From Paracoccaceae bacterium (lineage in GTDB: Bacteria > Pseudomonadota > Alphaproteobacteria > Rhodobacterales > Rhodobacteraceae), in assembly GCA_028284605.1 (NCBI GenBank), contig JANQRL010000011.1:62001-126000 (forward strand): a stretch of DNA of 64,000 nt, in the 5' to 3' direction. Each line of letters begins with the position of its first letter. Position 1 is the stretch's first letter. A program made the translations under genes and the position numbers. Below are positions 23,441 through 31,802 of this stretch, piece after piece. The notes beneath the pieces were generated by a model, which was not told where the DNA came from, ran no database searches, and was given only the letters and a program-made list of their open reading frames with translations.

Positions 23441-23865
23441 CAATGCCCGGTGTTTTCCATGCTGGCCCAGGGCTCCGCGGGCGCCAGCGCCTCGCCGGCC
23501 TGAAGCAGTTCCACCGAGATGTTGTCGGGCGAGCGGATGAAGGCCATGCGCCCGTCCCGCGGCGGGCGGTTGATGGTGACGCCGCTTTCCATCAGGTGCC
23601 GGCAGAGGCCGTAGATATCGTCGGTCCGGTAGGCGAGGTGGCCGAAATGCCGACTGTCGCCCGGCAGCCCGTCATCGCCGTCCCAGTTGTAGGTCAGTTC
23701 GACCGGGCAATCCTCATCCCCCGGCGCGGCCATGAAGACCAGCGTGAACCGGCCCCCCTCATTGTCGATGCGCCGGGTCTGGCGCATCCCCAGAAGTTCA
23801 AAGAAGCGGATCGTGGCGTCGAGGTCCTTCACCCGGACCATGGTGTGCAGGTATTTCAGGGTCAT
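23437..23865 (-). CDS. gloA: glyoxalase I-like VOC protein
   Basis: A 142-residue vicinal-oxygen-chelate protein resembling lactoylglutathione lyase (glyoxalase I), which isomerises the methylglyoxal-glutathione hemithioacetal. Landmarks are the N-terminal LHTMVRVKDLDATIRFFELLGM with metal-ligand His7, VELTYNWDGD (Glu ligand), GHLAYRTDDI and the C-terminal ISVELLQ (Glu ligand). The four metal ligands are therefore all present. It is first in a unit with the two DUF1194 genes, overlapping the next start by 4 bp. The gene downstream has no obvious metabolic link. Confidence 0.85.
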   Translation of the reverse strand: MTLKYLHTMVRVKDLDATIRFFELLGMRQTRRIDNEGGRFTLVFMAAPGDEDCPVELTYNWDGDDGLPGDSRHFGHLAYRTDDIYGLCRHLMESGVTINRPPRDGRMAFIRSPDNISVELLQAGEALAPAEPWASMENTGHW

Positions 23866-23921
23866 GTCGGCTCCTTCCCGATTGGGAGGAGCCTAGCACG
23901 GCACCGGATTCGGGCCAGTGC

Positions 23922-25286
23922 TCAGAAGGTGGAGCGGAACGAGACCCGCAGCGACAGTTCCGACCGCTCGAAACGGCTCACATTGCTCTCGGTGCGCTGG
24001 GCGCTCAGGGTCAGGACCGGGGCGAACCCGGCATATTGCATATCCGGAAAGCTCGCCTCCAGGGAGCCGAAGAGCCGCCGGTCCTGCCGGCCCCCCGGCA
24101 CCGGCAGAATGATCGTGTAATCGGGGTAATCGGCATAGCTGGCGCCGACGCTCAGCCGCAGATCCGCCGGGCCCAGGGGCTCCGCCGGCTGCCAGGACAA
24201 TTGCCCGGTCGCATTGCGCAGCCGGGCGTTCGGACCGTCGGAGGCGAGTTCGGCCAGGGCGAGGTTGGCGCTGAACCGCGCGCCGGAGGCCAGGGCATAG
24301 GTCAGGGCACCGTCGATTCCGCGGGCAAACTCCTCGGGCCCGCTGTCGTCGCCGGGCCAGCGCCGCTCGACATGGGCCGAGACCCGATAGCCGAGTTCGG
24401 GGCCGAGCGGGCCGCGATGGGCGATGGCGAGCCGGGCGAAGCTGTAGTCGAGCTCTTCGGCGAACCAGCTGCCGCCGAAACGGAGCTGCGCCTCGCCGAT
24501 CCCCTCGCCGAGCCGGCGGGCATGGGTCAGGTCGATCTCCGCCAGGGTCGACCCGAAATCCGCATTGCGGCTGTCCGGCGCGATGTCCTCGGCTTCCGAG
24601 GACAGGCGCACCCGCCGCAGGTAGAGCCGCCCGCCAAGGCGCGCCTGCCAGTCCGCGGTGCCCGCGAGCCGCCGGGAAAACCTCAGATCGGCGGTGCCGA
24701 CCAGACCGGAGAGCGCGCGGGCATCTCCGGACAGGACCCCGACGAGCGGCAGCCCGTCGATGATGTTGAAGATATCCTCGCTGCCGCCGTTCACGTTGTC
24801 GGATTGCGCCAGGGAGAACTGGAGCGAGACCTGCCAGGGATTGACCGACCGCAAACCGCGGAAATCGCTTCGCGTCTGGGCCAGGGCGGCATCGTCCGGG
24901 GCGACGGTGGCGGCGCGGCGGAGCCAGAGTTGAGCCCGTGTATGTCGCTCGGTCCGGGCCAGGGCCAGGGCGGTCGCGCGGGCCGCGAAATGCCGCTCGG
25001 GCCGGGTCTCGCCGACCTGCCACAGCCGGCGGCCGAGGGCGACGGCGCCGTCGAAATCCTCGGTGGCGAGGGCCGCTTCGAGGGCGATGCGCAGCGCGAC
25101 ACGATCCTCCGGATCGCGATGCAGCAGCGCCTCCGCCATGGTGCGGGCGAGGGCCGGATCGCCGTCCTGCAAGACCGCGAAGGCCGCGCCGCGCATCTGA
25201 TCCGCCGACAGCCGCGCCTGGGCCTGGGCCTGCGCCGCCAGGGCGAGGATCAGGACCCCGGCGGCCAGAACGCGCCGCGCGATCAT
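23922..25286 (-). CDS. Slam-type surface lipoprotein assembly modulator
   Basis: A 454-residue outer-membrane protein with the Slam (DUF560) architecture. It has a signal peptide (1-23), a periplasmic TPR-like helical region (about 25-140, with RALARTMAEALLHRDP-type helices), and a C-terminal beta-barrel of about 300 residues ending in aromatic F (SFRSTF). Slam proteins move certain lipoproteins to the cell surface. NPWQVSLQFSLAQSDNVNGG marks the start of the barrel. The ATG at 25286 lies 1 bp after the stop of the lipoprotein gene, and the pair is clearly one operon. The next gene downstream is 56 bp away. The Slam assignment rests on architecture and neighbour. Confidence 0.8.
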   Translation of the reverse strand: MIARRVLAAGVLILALAAQAQAQARLSADQMRGAAFAVLQDGDPALARTMAEALLHRDPEDRVALRIALEAALATEDFDGAVALGRRLWQVGETRPERHFAARATALALARTERHTRAQLWLRRAATVAPDDAALAQTRSDFRGLRSVNPWQVSLQFSLAQSDNVNGGSEDIFNIIDGLPLVGVLSGDARALSGLVGTADLRFSRRLAGTADWQARLGGRLYLRRVRLSSEAEDIAPDSRNADFGSTLAEIDLTHARRLGEGIGEAQLRFGGSWFAEELDYSFARLAIAHRGPLGPELGYRVSAHVERRWPGDDSGPEEFARGIDGALTYALASGARFSANLALAELASDGPNARLRNATGQLSWQPAEPLGPADLRLSVGASYADYPDYTIILPVPGGRQDRRLFGSLEASFPDMQYAGFAPVLTLSAQRTESNVSRFERSELSLRVSFRSTF

Positions 25287-25287
25287 G

Positions 25288-26361
25288 TCACCGGTAGAGG
25301 ATGAACCCGCCGGTCTCCTGGGCGGTGGCGGCATTGGGGAACCGGGCATCGGTGGATTCGAGAACCATCACCCCGACGATCTCGCCGCCATCGGCGGGAT
25401 CGGTCGTATCGCCGGACAGAATGGCAAAATAGGTCCCGGTTTCGTACTCGACCACAATGCCGCTCGGGTCGACATAGGTGCTGAAGACCTCGCCCAGCGC
25501 TTCGCCGTTGGGGTTGAGATTGCCGTTGTCGCCATCAAGGACGAAGCGAATATCCGGCAGCGGCAGCTCGCCGACACTCGGATCGTTGCCAAGGGTGATC
25601 GGCGTGCCGTCGATCCCGAAGGCCACCCGGTTGAAGACCCGGCCCTTGACGCCGGAGGCGTCGTTGGGGTCGGCGAAATCGATCTCCATGGTCATGTCGC
25701 CCTGGGTGTATTCCAGGCCGCCGGCGCCGTCGAAGATGCGCACCCCGGCATAATCCCCGGTAAACACCGCCTGGCCGGACTCCGGCAGCACGACACCGCC
25801 TTCGCGTTCATAGACGAAGCCGCCGAACCCGTATTGGACGAAGCCGCCGGTCCGGACGATGGCGAAGGAGGTTCGCGGAACCAGATTGCCGTCGGCATCG
25901 GTCTCGGTATTGGTGCTCAGCCCGACCAGGGCCCGGTAGGGGACGATCTGACCGACCGGATCGCCGTCGAGTGAATCGGTCACCTGAATGTCGGCCTCAT
26001 AGACCGCATAGGCCGCGTTCGGGCCGAGCGACGACACCTGATCGTCGCGCTGATAGGTGTTCTCGCCGTCAAAGGCGAGATTGTCGACGGTGAAGGTGTC
26101 GGTGACGCTGTCATAGACGAAGTCCTGCGCGTAGCCGCCGCCCGATGCGTTGCGGTCCTCGAACCGGAAGATCCGCGTGCCGACACTCGGGTTCGAGGTG
26201 CCAGGGGGGATCGTGATCCCGCCCACCGTCAGCCCGTCGCCGTCGTCGTCCCCGTCGTCGACCGGATCGGTCGGCGTGTCGTCCTCGACCGGCACGAAGG
26301 GGTTACCGTCGCCGCAGGCCGTTAGGAGGCAGATCAGGGCAATGGCGGTCAGACGCGTCAC
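25288..26361 (-). CDS. candidate Slam-dependent surface lipoprotein
   Basis: A 357-residue predicted lipoprotein. The start is a GTG at 26361, with a TTG two codons earlier also plausible. The signal ends in CLLTAC (lipidated Cys near residue 16). A low-complexity acidic linker with proline and aspartate (EDDTPTDPVDDGDDDGDG) follows, then a beta-rich domain with repeated glycine-aromatic strands (GGFVQYGFGGFVY, GAGGLEYTQGDM). It ends in FILYR. The layout resembles transferrin-binding protein B-like barrel lipoproteins, without any claim about ligand. It is adjacent to and upstream of the Slam gene. thyX diverges from it across 206 bp. Confidence 0.72.
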   Translation of the reverse strand: MTRLTAIALICLLTACGDGNPFVPVEDDTPTDPVDDGDDDGDGLTVGGITIPPGTSNPSVGTRIFRFEDRNASGGGYAQDFVYDSVTDTFTVDNLAFDGENTYQRDDQVSSLGPNAAYAVYEADIQVTDSLDGDPVGQIVPYRALVGLSTNTETDADGNLVPRTSFAIVRTGGFVQYGFGGFVYEREGGVVLPESGQAVFTGDYAGVRIFDGAGGLEYTQGDMTMEIDFADPNDASGVKGRVFNRVAFGIDGTPITLGNDPSVGELPLPDIRFVLDGDNGNLNPNGEALGEVFSTYVDPSGIVVEYETGTYFAILSGDTTDPADGGEIVGVMVLESTDARFPNAATAQETGGFILYR

Positions 26362-26458
26362 AACCAAGGCGGGATCCTCGTTCAGATTGGCGCGGCCACC
26401 GTCCCGATGCGCCGGTTTGAAGTCAAGCGCTAATCCCTGAGAGTTCGGCGAAACTGGA

Positions 26459-26484
26459 GGTCTGTCGCCGCACGTCAACAGACC
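26459..26484. promoter_or_regulatory. dyad in the lipoprotein/thyX divergent promoter region
   Basis: GGTCTGT and ACAGACC, separated by 12 bases, form a perfect 7-bp inverted repeat between two divergent genes. It may be an operator or part of a leader hairpin. The rest of 26362-26567 contains no further motif I can support. Confidence 0.35.
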
Positions 26485-26567
26485 GAGATGTTGCGGTTTC
26501 GCTTCTCCGGCACCAAAGATAGTGTGGGTGCCACGACTCACCTTCAGGCATTCCGGGAGAGCTGCCC

Positions 26568-27473
26568 ATGCCCGTGACACCCGAACAGCAAGCCGAGATC
26601 GATGCGCAGCGATCCGCCCCGACGCCCACCTTGCGAACGGTCGCGCCGGGGATCGAGGCGCATCTCTACAGCGCGATCCCGGTCCTCGATCACGGTTTCG
26701 TCCGGGTCATCGACTACATGGGCGACGACGCGGCGATCTGTCAGGCGGCCCGGGTCAGCTACGGCAAGGGCACCAAATCGGTCTCCAACGACGCCGGCCT
26801 GATCCGCTACCTGATGCGGCACTGGCATTCGACTCCGTTCGAGATGTGCGAGGTAAAGCTCCATGTGAAGCTCCCGGTCTTCGTTGCCCGGCAATGGATC
26901 CGCCACCGCACGGCGAACGTGAACGAATACTCCGCCCGCTACTCGATCCTCGACCGCGAGTTCTACATCCCCGCGCCCCAGGACCTCGCCGCGCAATCGG
27001 TGGTCAACAACCAGGGCCGCGGCGCGCCGCTTGAGGGCGAGGAAGCCGCCCGCGTGCTTGAGTATCTCAAGGGCGACGCGGCGCGCTGTTACGACCATTA
27101 CGAAGAGATGATCTCCCAGGACGGCCAGCAGGGCCTGGCGCGGGAACTGGCGCGGATGAACCTGCCGGCCAATGTCTATACGCAATGGTACTGGAAGGTG
27201 GACCTGCACAACCTCTTCCACTTCCTGCGGCTCCGCGCCGACGCCCATGCGCAATACGAAATCCGGGTCTATGCCGAGGCGCTCTGCAACGTCGTGAAGG
27301 ACTGGGTCCCCGCCGCCTACGGCGCCTTCGAGGATTACCGGATGGGCGGGGCAAACCTCTCGGCCAGGGGCCTCGACTGCATCAAGCGGATGCTGGCGGG
27401 GGAGGAGGTGACCCAGGAAAGCTCCGGCATGTCGAAGGGGGAATGGCGGGAGTTTCAGGGGATGCTCGGCTAA
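26568..27473 (+). CDS. thyX: FAD-dependent thymidylate synthase
   Basis: Flavin-dependent thymidylate synthase (EC 2.1.1.148), 301 residues, converting dUMP to dTMP with methylene-tetrahydrofolate and NAD(P)H. The defining ThyX motif [11 protein letters not shown] (RHRx7S, residues 112-122) is present, together with the substrate-binding [12 protein letters not shown] region. No ThyA is in view, consistent with many Rhodobacterales that rely on ThyX. The ATG at 26568 matches the family. It diverges from the surface lipoprotein gene. No unusual features. Confidence 0.96.
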   Translation: MPVTPEQQAEIDAQRSAPTPTLRTVAPGIEAHLYSAIPVLDHGFVRVIDYMGDDAAICQAARVSYGKGTKSVSNDAGLIRYLMRHWHSTPFEMCEVKLHVKLPVFVARQWIRHRTANVNEYSARYSILDREFYIPAPQDLAAQSVVNNQGRGAPLEGEEAARVLEYLKGDAARCYDHYEEMISQDGQQGLARELARMNLPANVYTQWYWKVDLHNLFHFLRLRADAHAQYEIRVYAEALCNVVKDWVPAAYGAFEDYRMGGANLSARGLDCIKRMLAGEEVTQESSGMSKGEWREFQGMLG

Positions 27474-27579
27474 GCCGCCAGCTCCCGCATCGTATATACA
27501 AAGTATTCACAGAATCCGTTTACAGCCGTCATAAATCTGTTACCTTGGCCGCAAGACCCCGGAAGCGGAGGCAGGCAAC

Positions 27580-27864
27580 ATGCGGGCGGCATTTCTCTTT
27601 CTGCTCATGACAGGCGCGGCTCAGGCGAGCCCGATTGCGGAGGTTGTCTGCGCCCCGACCGGCGAGATGCAGGAGCGGCTGACCGCCCAGATGGGGGCGG
27701 AGCGGGCGGCCGTTGGTCTGCGCGACCGGGAACAGGTCATGGAGCTTTGGACCGCGCGGGACGGCGAGAGCTGGACGATGGTCGTGGCCTATGCCTCGGG
27801 CACGTCCTGCATCGTGGCCATGGGCCAGCACTGGCAGGACCTGATGGGCGACGGCCCGGCGTGA
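27580..27864 (+). CDS. small secreted protein of unknown function
   Basis: A 94-residue exported protein. The signal peptide spans residues 1-17 (cleavage near AQA). The mature part has two cysteines (EVVCAPTG and TSCIVAMG) that may pair, and a WTMVVAYASGTSCIVAMG strand-rich tail reminiscent of small hypothetical Rhodobacterales proteins. A clear GGAGG site precedes the ATG. An AT-rich promoter-like stretch (TTTACA and TACCTT spaced by about 16) lies at about 27519-27546. No functional inference is possible. Confidence 0.6.
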   Translation: MRAAFLFLLMTGAAQASPIAEVVCAPTGEMQERLTAQMGAERAAVGLRDREQVMELWTARDGESWTMVVAYASGTSCIVAMGQHWQDLMGDGPA

Positions 27865-27929
27865 CGCGCGACCCGCGCGGACGGGTTACCGGCTCTGCCG
27901 GAGTTCCGTCCGGCCCGGTCAGGTCCCGG

Positions 27930-28136
27930 TCAGACGGCCTTGAGGTTCCCCGCCATCTGGCGTCCGTCGCGACCCTCGACCAGGTCGAACTCGACCTTCT
28001 GGTCATCGGCCAGACCGGTCATCCCGGCCTGCTCCACGGCGGAGATATGTACGAAGATGTCCTTGCCGCCGTCATCGGGGGCAATGAATCCGTAGCCCTT
28101 CGTGGTGTTGAACCATTTCACGGTGCCCTGGGGCAT
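27930..28136 (-). CDS. cspA: cold-shock domain protein
   Basis: A 68-residue cold-shock-domain protein binding single-stranded nucleic acid. RNP1 is KGYGFIAP and RNP2 is IFVHISAV. The start MPQGTVKWFNTTKG is typical of alphaproteobacterial CspA. Its ATG follows GAAAGG. The 5' leader on the minus strand is GC-rich and runs about 90 bases from the promoter area. Cold induction is known for the family but not demonstrable here. It diverges from the ArsC-like gene. Confidence 0.94.
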   Translation of the reverse strand: MPQGTVKWFNTTKGYGFIAPDDGGKDIFVHISAVEQAGMTGLADDQKVEFDLVEGRDGRQMAGNLKAV

Positions 28137-28241
28137 CCTTTCGTCTCCTCTGTCTGCGGGCCCATCCCCGGCCCGGCGCAGGTAGTGGCGCGCGCGCCCC
28201 GCGACAAAGGCGGTCGTTCGTCGGCCTTGACACCAGATTTA

Positions 28242-28262
28242 GGGCAGTTGCCCAAAAGGCAA
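28242..28262. other. two overlapping, mutually exclusive stem-loops
   Basis: In the region between cspA and the ArsC-like gene, GGGCA-GT-TGCCC (28242-28253) and TTGCC-CAAAA-GGCAA (28248-28262) share the TTGCC bases, so only one can form at a time. It may be coincidental, or act as an operator or leader switch. No ligand family is recognised. Confidence 0.35.
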
Positions 28263-28319
28263 ATGACAAACCCGTATTTGCCGGGCAGGGTCGCGGGGCT
28301 GCACAAATCGGGGGCGCGG

Positions 28320-28646
28320 ATGCGGTTTTTTGGGCTGAGGACATGCGATACCTGCCGCAAGGCGCTGAAAGAGCTGGCGGCGGCGGGGCTCACGCCGGAG
28401 GTGATCGATGTGCGCGCGAACGGCGTCTCCGCCGCCGACCGCGCCGCGATGCTGGCCGCCCTGGGCGACGCCCTGCTCAACCGCCGTTCGACCACCTGGC
28501 GTGGTCTGACGGCGGAGGAGCAAGCCTCTGATCCGGAAGCGCTTCTCGCCGCGCATCCGACGCTGATGAAGCGGCCGGTGATCGAGGCCGGGGGGCGCTG
28601 GCATCTCGGCTGGGGGCCGGAGGTCCGGGCGGCGCTCCTTGGCTAG
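28320..28646 (+). CDS. ArsC/Spx-family thioredoxin-fold protein
   Basis: A 108-residue protein of the ArsC/YffB/Spx family. The N-terminal CxxC motif is in GLRTCDTCRKA (Cys9, Cys12), followed by a conserved segment NRRSTTWRGL and the conserved proline in KRPVIEAGG. Members act as arsenate reductase-like or thiol-regulatory proteins; without an arsenic operon nearby the specific role is open. The ATG at 28320 gives the expected family start; an in-frame start at 28263 would add 19 residues. It lies opposite cspA. Confidence 0.82.
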   Translation: MRFFGLRTCDTCRKALKELAAAGLTPEVIDVRANGVSAADRAAMLAALGDALLNRRSTTWRGLTAEEQASDPEALLAAHPTLMKRPVIEAGGRWHLGWGPEVRAALLG

Positions 28647-28693
28647 GCGCCTTCGTCCGCATATGTGAGGCGGAACGACGAAGGAGCAGATCG

Positions 28694-29062
28694 ATGCGCA
28701 ACGCCGCCGCCACGCTCGGCCTCATCGCGGGCCTGATCGGGATCATCGTGGGGCTTTTCGGCTACGGCTATGCCGAGCTGACCGAGCGCCATGCGGAGGT
28801 GGGCGAGGTCTTCGGCTTCCTCGAAAACCCCGGTTTCATCCGTTTCGCCAGCTTCATCGCGCCGCTTCTGGCCATTGCCGGCGGCGCCATGGCGCGGTCC
28901 CGGGCGCTTTGGGGCGGCCTTCTGATGCTGGCCGGCGCCGCGTTCTTCTACGCCGGGTTCGGGTTCAATGTCGGGACCATGTTCCCGATCGGCTTTGCCG
29001 CGCTGGGCGGCCTTCTGGCTATTGCGGCCGGGAAGCCGGATGAGCCCAAGGCGCATTTCTGA
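28694..29062 (+). CDS. small membrane protein of unknown function
   Basis: A 122-residue protein with four hydrophobic segments (about 7-27, 50-66, 72-92 and 94-112) and an acidic loop with ELTERHAEVGEVFGF. It ends in a charged tail (KPDEPKAHF). A strong AAGGAG site precedes the ATG. It overlaps the end of the convergent DoxX gene by 44 bp, so antisense transcription of both ends is expected. No family is recognised. Confidence 0.6.
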   Translation: MRNAAATLGLIAGLIGIIVGLFGYGYAELTERHAEVGEVFGFLENPGFIRFASFIAPLLAIAGGAMARSRALWGGLLMLAGAAFFYAGFGFNVGTMFPIGFAALGGLLAIAAGKPDEPKAHF

Positions 29063-29564
29063 ACAGAAGCGCGTCGAGCGAGAGCGGCCCGCCGCCCCGC
29101 ATCACCAGATAGAGCAGCATAAAGACCCAGAATGCGCGCTGGTCCATGATCACGCCGTCGGAAATCCGGTCGAACCAGGCGCCCGGGTCCACGTTGTGGC
29201 CGTAGATGTCGGTCAGGGACTGAACGACGACGAAGCCGATCATGCCGAGCGCCGCGAGCCGCGTGAGCAGGCCGATGACCACGAGGAGCGGCAGCACGAA
29301 TTCCGCGATGGTTCCCGCGACGACCACCGCCCATTGCCAGAGTCCCATCTGCGAGACGTCGAAGCCCACCGCCTCCATCTGGCGCGGGAAGATCTGGGCA
29401 TAGGCCCCGAGGGACGGCTGGAAGATGCCGAACAAGCCGTCGCCGAGCTTCGTCGTCCCCGCCTGCCAGAAATAGAGCAGCAGCACAGCGGCAAAGATCA
29501 GCCGGGCGAGCGTGGTCAGCACCGCCGGCGCGGCGCGGTCGAGGGGGGCAGTCAGGGCGTTCAT
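29019..29564 (-). CDS. DoxX-type membrane protein of the bufferin operon
   Basis: A 181-residue four-helix membrane protein of the DoxX family. Helices are near residues 20-38, 68-90, 95-115 and 140-160. The start [13 protein letters not shown] follows directly on bufC (4-bp overlap with the bufC stop). DoxX members often accompany bufferin/MNIO operons and redox systems in proteobacteria. The role here is unclear, but coupling to electron transfer during peptide maturation is a possibility. It overlaps the end of a plus-strand gene by 44 bp. Confidence 0.85.
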   Translation of the reverse strand: MNALTAPLDRAAPAVLTTLARLIFAAVLLLYFWQAGTTKLGDGLFGIFQPSLGAYAQIFPRQMEAVGFDVSQMGLWQWAVVVAGTIAEFVLPLLVVIGLLTRLAALGMIGFVVVQSLTDIYGHNVDPGAWFDRISDGVIMDQRAFWVFMLLYLVMRGGGPLSLDALLFRNAPWAHPASRPQ

Positions 29565-30295
29565 GTCACTATGTCCGTCATGGTCTTGCGGGAGAGGAGG
29601 AGGCCGAGCGTCGGGCCGGGATCGAACTCCTCGCCCGCCGCTTCCCACGCGGCGCCGAGGGTCTGGCCCTCCATCAGCGCGGCGACAAAGGCGCCGGCCT
29701 CCGGGGTGAGCGGATCGGGGATCGGGTCGAAATCGGGCCGGGTCACGAGGGTCCATTCCGCGGATTTGCCCGGGGCCGGGGCGTCCGGGCGGGTGTTGGC
29801 CGCCCAGATACCGTGGAGCGGAAAGCGCGATGGGATCAGCCGGGCGGAGGGCGCGAAGCGCAGGGTCACATCAGGCAGATCGTCCGCTGCAACCTGTTGC
29901 AGGGCGGCCGGGTCGACGGCCTGAGCGTCAGCCGCGTGGTAGGCCTCGCGCAAGGCGAGTTCGAGCCGGGCGACATCCGGCAGGTAGGGCAGATGCGCGA
30001 CCGGCGGGAAGCTCGTAAGGAAGTCCGGCATCTCGCGGCCATAGAACATCATCAGCGGCGAGGAGGGGGGATGCTGGCGCAGAAAGACCCCGGCCATCGC
30101 CTTGTAAAACTCTTCACCGACAAGCTTCTCGATCACCGGAAAGGCGGTCTCCAATGCCTCGGTGAGGCTGACGGCGACATTGTTGCGGTAGACGTCGAAG
30201 CGCTTTCCCGCGCCGGCGCCGGTCGGGCCCTTGAGACCTTCCGGCACAGCCGCATCGGCCCGCAGAAGGGCCTCGGTGAACCCGGCCTGGCTCAC
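29561..30295 (-). CDS. bufC: BufC partner protein (DUF2063 type)
   Basis: A 244-residue DUF2063-type partner (BufC/HvfC-like) of an MNIO enzyme. The DUF2063 N-terminal domain shows [20 protein letters not shown] and [18 protein letters not shown]. The rest is a less conserved domain with a C-terminal [10 protein letters not shown]. It is the recognition partner that presents the precursor peptide to the enzyme in related systems. The start is a GTG at 30295 overlapping the bufB stop (GTGA). Together with bufB and bufA1 it makes a complete maturation set. Confidence 0.87.
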   Translation of the reverse strand: MSQAGFTEALLRADAAVPEGLKGPTGAGAGKRFDVYRNNVAVSLTEALETAFPVIEKLVGEEFYKAMAGVFLRQHPPSSPLMMFYGREMPDFLTSFPPVAHLPYLPDVARLELALREAYHAADAQAVDPAALQQVAADDLPDVTLRFAPSARLIPSRFPLHGIWAANTRPDAPAPGKSAEWTLVTRPDFDPIPDPLTPEAGAFVAALMEGQTLGAAWEAAGEEFDPGPTLGLLLSRKTMTDIVT

Positions 30296-31143
30296 GCGGC
30301 AACCAGGTGCAGCGCGGCGTCGGCGCGCTCCGTCTCGGCCCGGAGAACCGGCCAGTCCGGCACGTCGGTGTCCCATTCGATCAAGAGCGGGCGCGGGCCG
30401 CTGCGGACCAGGGTCAGGTCGAGGAGGGCCCAGACCGGATCGGCGACTTCGCGGCCATGGCTGTCGATCAGAAGCGGCGCGCCATGGTCGTCCTCATCCT
30501 CGTCATGGCCGCCGAGATGGATCTCGCCGACCTCGTCCATCAGGAAATCCGCGATGTAATCCTGCGGCGAGGTGTGGAGGTTGGTGGCGCTCACGAAGAC
30601 ATTGTTGACGTCGAGCAGCAGGCCGCAGCCGGTGCGCGCGACGACACCGCGCAGGAAATCGGTTTCCGACATCGTGCTCTCGGCGAAGGCGAGGTAGCTC
30701 GACGGGTTTTCGAGCAGCATCCGGCGGCCCAGAACCTCCTGCACCTCGTCGATATGGTCTGCGACACGGGTCAGCGTGGCCTCGGTATAGGGCAGGGGGA
30801 GCAGGTCGTTCAGAAAGGCGCTCTCATGGCTCGACCAGGCCAGATGTTCGGAGAAGCTTGCGGGTTCCACCCAGTCGCACAGGTCCTTCAGCCGGGCGAG
30901 ATGGTCGGGGTCGAGCCGCCCCTCGCCGCCGATCGACAGGCCGACGCCGTGAACCGAGACAGGGAAGCGCTCTGCGAGGTGTTTCAACTGCGCGCGCGGC
31001 CGTCCGCCGGCGCCCATGTAGTTCTCGGCATGAATCTCGATCCAGCCCACCGGGCCGGGATCGTCGAGGAGGCTCTTGAAATGCTGCGGTTTGTAGCCAA
31101 CGCCCGGCCGTGCGGGCAGGCCATCCTTCACAAAATCGAACAT
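30292..31143 (-). CDS. bufB: multinuclear non-haem iron oxidase BufB (DUF692)
   Basis: A 283-residue TIM-barrel enzyme of the DUF692/MNIO family, which uses two or three iron ions and oxygen to modify cysteines of peptide precursors. Candidate metal ligands are in IEIHAENY (His38, Glu40), SVHGVG (His65), FSEHLAW (Glu99, His100), LLENPS (Glu145), LLDVNN (Asp178), EIHLGGH (His209, His213) and IEWDTDVP (Glu256). The ATG at 31143 follows GGAGGG. In bufferin systems the enzyme converts two cysteines to thiooxazole-type heterocycles. Gene order bufA1-bufB-bufC matches those systems. Confidence 0.92.
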   Translation of the reverse strand: MFDFVKDGLPARPGVGYKPQHFKSLLDDPGPVGWIEIHAENYMGAGGRPRAQLKHLAERFPVSVHGVGLSIGGEGRLDPDHLARLKDLCDWVEPASFSEHLAWSSHESAFLNDLLPLPYTEATLTRVADHIDEVQEVLGRRMLLENPSSYLAFAESTMSETDFLRGVVARTGCGLLLDVNNVFVSATNLHTSPQDYIADFLMDEVGEIHLGGHDEDEDDHGAPLLIDSHGREVADPVWALLDLTLVRSGPRPLLIEWDTDVPDWPVLRAETERADAALHLVAA

Positions 31144-31164
31144 CGCACCCTCCAAACAGATGGC

Positions 31165-31193
31165 GGGAGGCCGGCGCGCCGGTCCGGCCTCCC
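31165..31193 (-). other. strong stem-loop between bufA1 and bufB
   Basis: Perfect 10-bp stem GGGAGGCCGG/CCGGCCTCCC with a nine-base loop in the 59-bp gap after bufA1. It has no U-run. It probably serves as a partial attenuator or a 3' stabiliser, giving excess peptide mRNA over enzyme mRNA, as is needed when a precursor is the bulk product. Confidence 0.6.
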
Positions 31194-31202
31194 AGTCGGA
31201 GC

Positions 31203-31508
31203 TTACGACGCCGGGATGTCGCGGTCGAGTTCTTCCAGCGAGCCCATCCGCTCCACGCCGTCAGCGGCGTCGGTGATGGTGAGATCCTCGCAGGTGCCGG
31301 CCGGAACGAAGGTCCAGGCATTGCCCTGATAGTCGACCGTGGAGGTGCCGGCGCAGGTTGTGCCGGGACCGGCGGCACAGTCGTTGTCGCCGGCGAGGCT
31401 GATGCCGAAGCACTTCTCGTTTGCCTGGGCATGGGCCGTGGTCGCGAGGCCCGCCACGGCGGTGGCGACGGTTGCGGCGAGCGCGAGGGTCGTGGTGGTC
31501 TTGGACAT
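31203..31508 (-). CDS. bufA1: bufferin precursor BufA1 (DUF2282)
   Basis: A 101-residue exported precursor of the BufA1/DUF2282 family. The signal peptide is residues 1-27 (cleavage after AHA). Four cysteines are at 33 (EKCFGIS), 44 (NDCAAG), 52 (TTCAGTS) and 73 (GTCEDL); the spacing matches the bufferin core, in which the central pair is modified to bind copper. The C-terminal tail after Cys73 is about 28 residues, acidic, and longer than in the shortest members. It is the first gene of the operon. A copper-sequestering periplasmic role follows from the family. Confidence 0.92.
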   Translation of the reverse strand: MSKTTTTLALAATVATAVAGLATTAHAQANEKCFGISLAGDNDCAAGPGTTCAGTSTVDYQGNAWTFVPAGTCEDLTITDAADGVERMGSLEELDRDIPAS

Positions 31509-31802
31509 GGGGGATTTCCCTTTGTTGAGCTGTCAGATAAGCGACATCACCCGAAGCGGTGACGGCCTGACCCTAGGCGCCCGACACTCTGAGGCGGGAG
31601 TCACGAGCCTGTGCATCGCGCCGCCGTGAGTGCGCGTGAGGCTGCCCCCCCGGTTTCGGAGGCGAGCCGACAAGAAAACAAGGGCGGTGAGGCGGGTTGG
31701 GCCGCGCTCTGTTACACCCGGCGCGGTGCAAATATTTCAGAAACCTGACTTCACGAACGGTGCCGCGGCGCCGCATCCGGTTCCTGTTTCGGTCCCGAGG
31801 AC
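31509..31802 (-). promoter_or_regulatory. upstream region of the bufferin operon
   Basis: A 294-bp gap between the Hint gene stop and the bufA1 start, without a supported gene. On the minus strand a short stem (TCACC and GGTGA around a six-base loop, about 31549-31564) lies 41 bases from the ATG, close to a GTCACC element. It could be part of an extracytoplasmic sigma factor promoter such as regulates bufferin operons in Caulobacter. I cannot assign the sigma factor. AAAGGG before the ATG serves as ribosome-binding site. Confidence 0.4.

Noticed and set aside
28137-28241. Cold-shock 5' UTR thermoswitch for cspA
   Set aside because: The leader is GC-rich but I cannot identify the known cspA leader structure, and alphaproteobacterial csp leaders vary.
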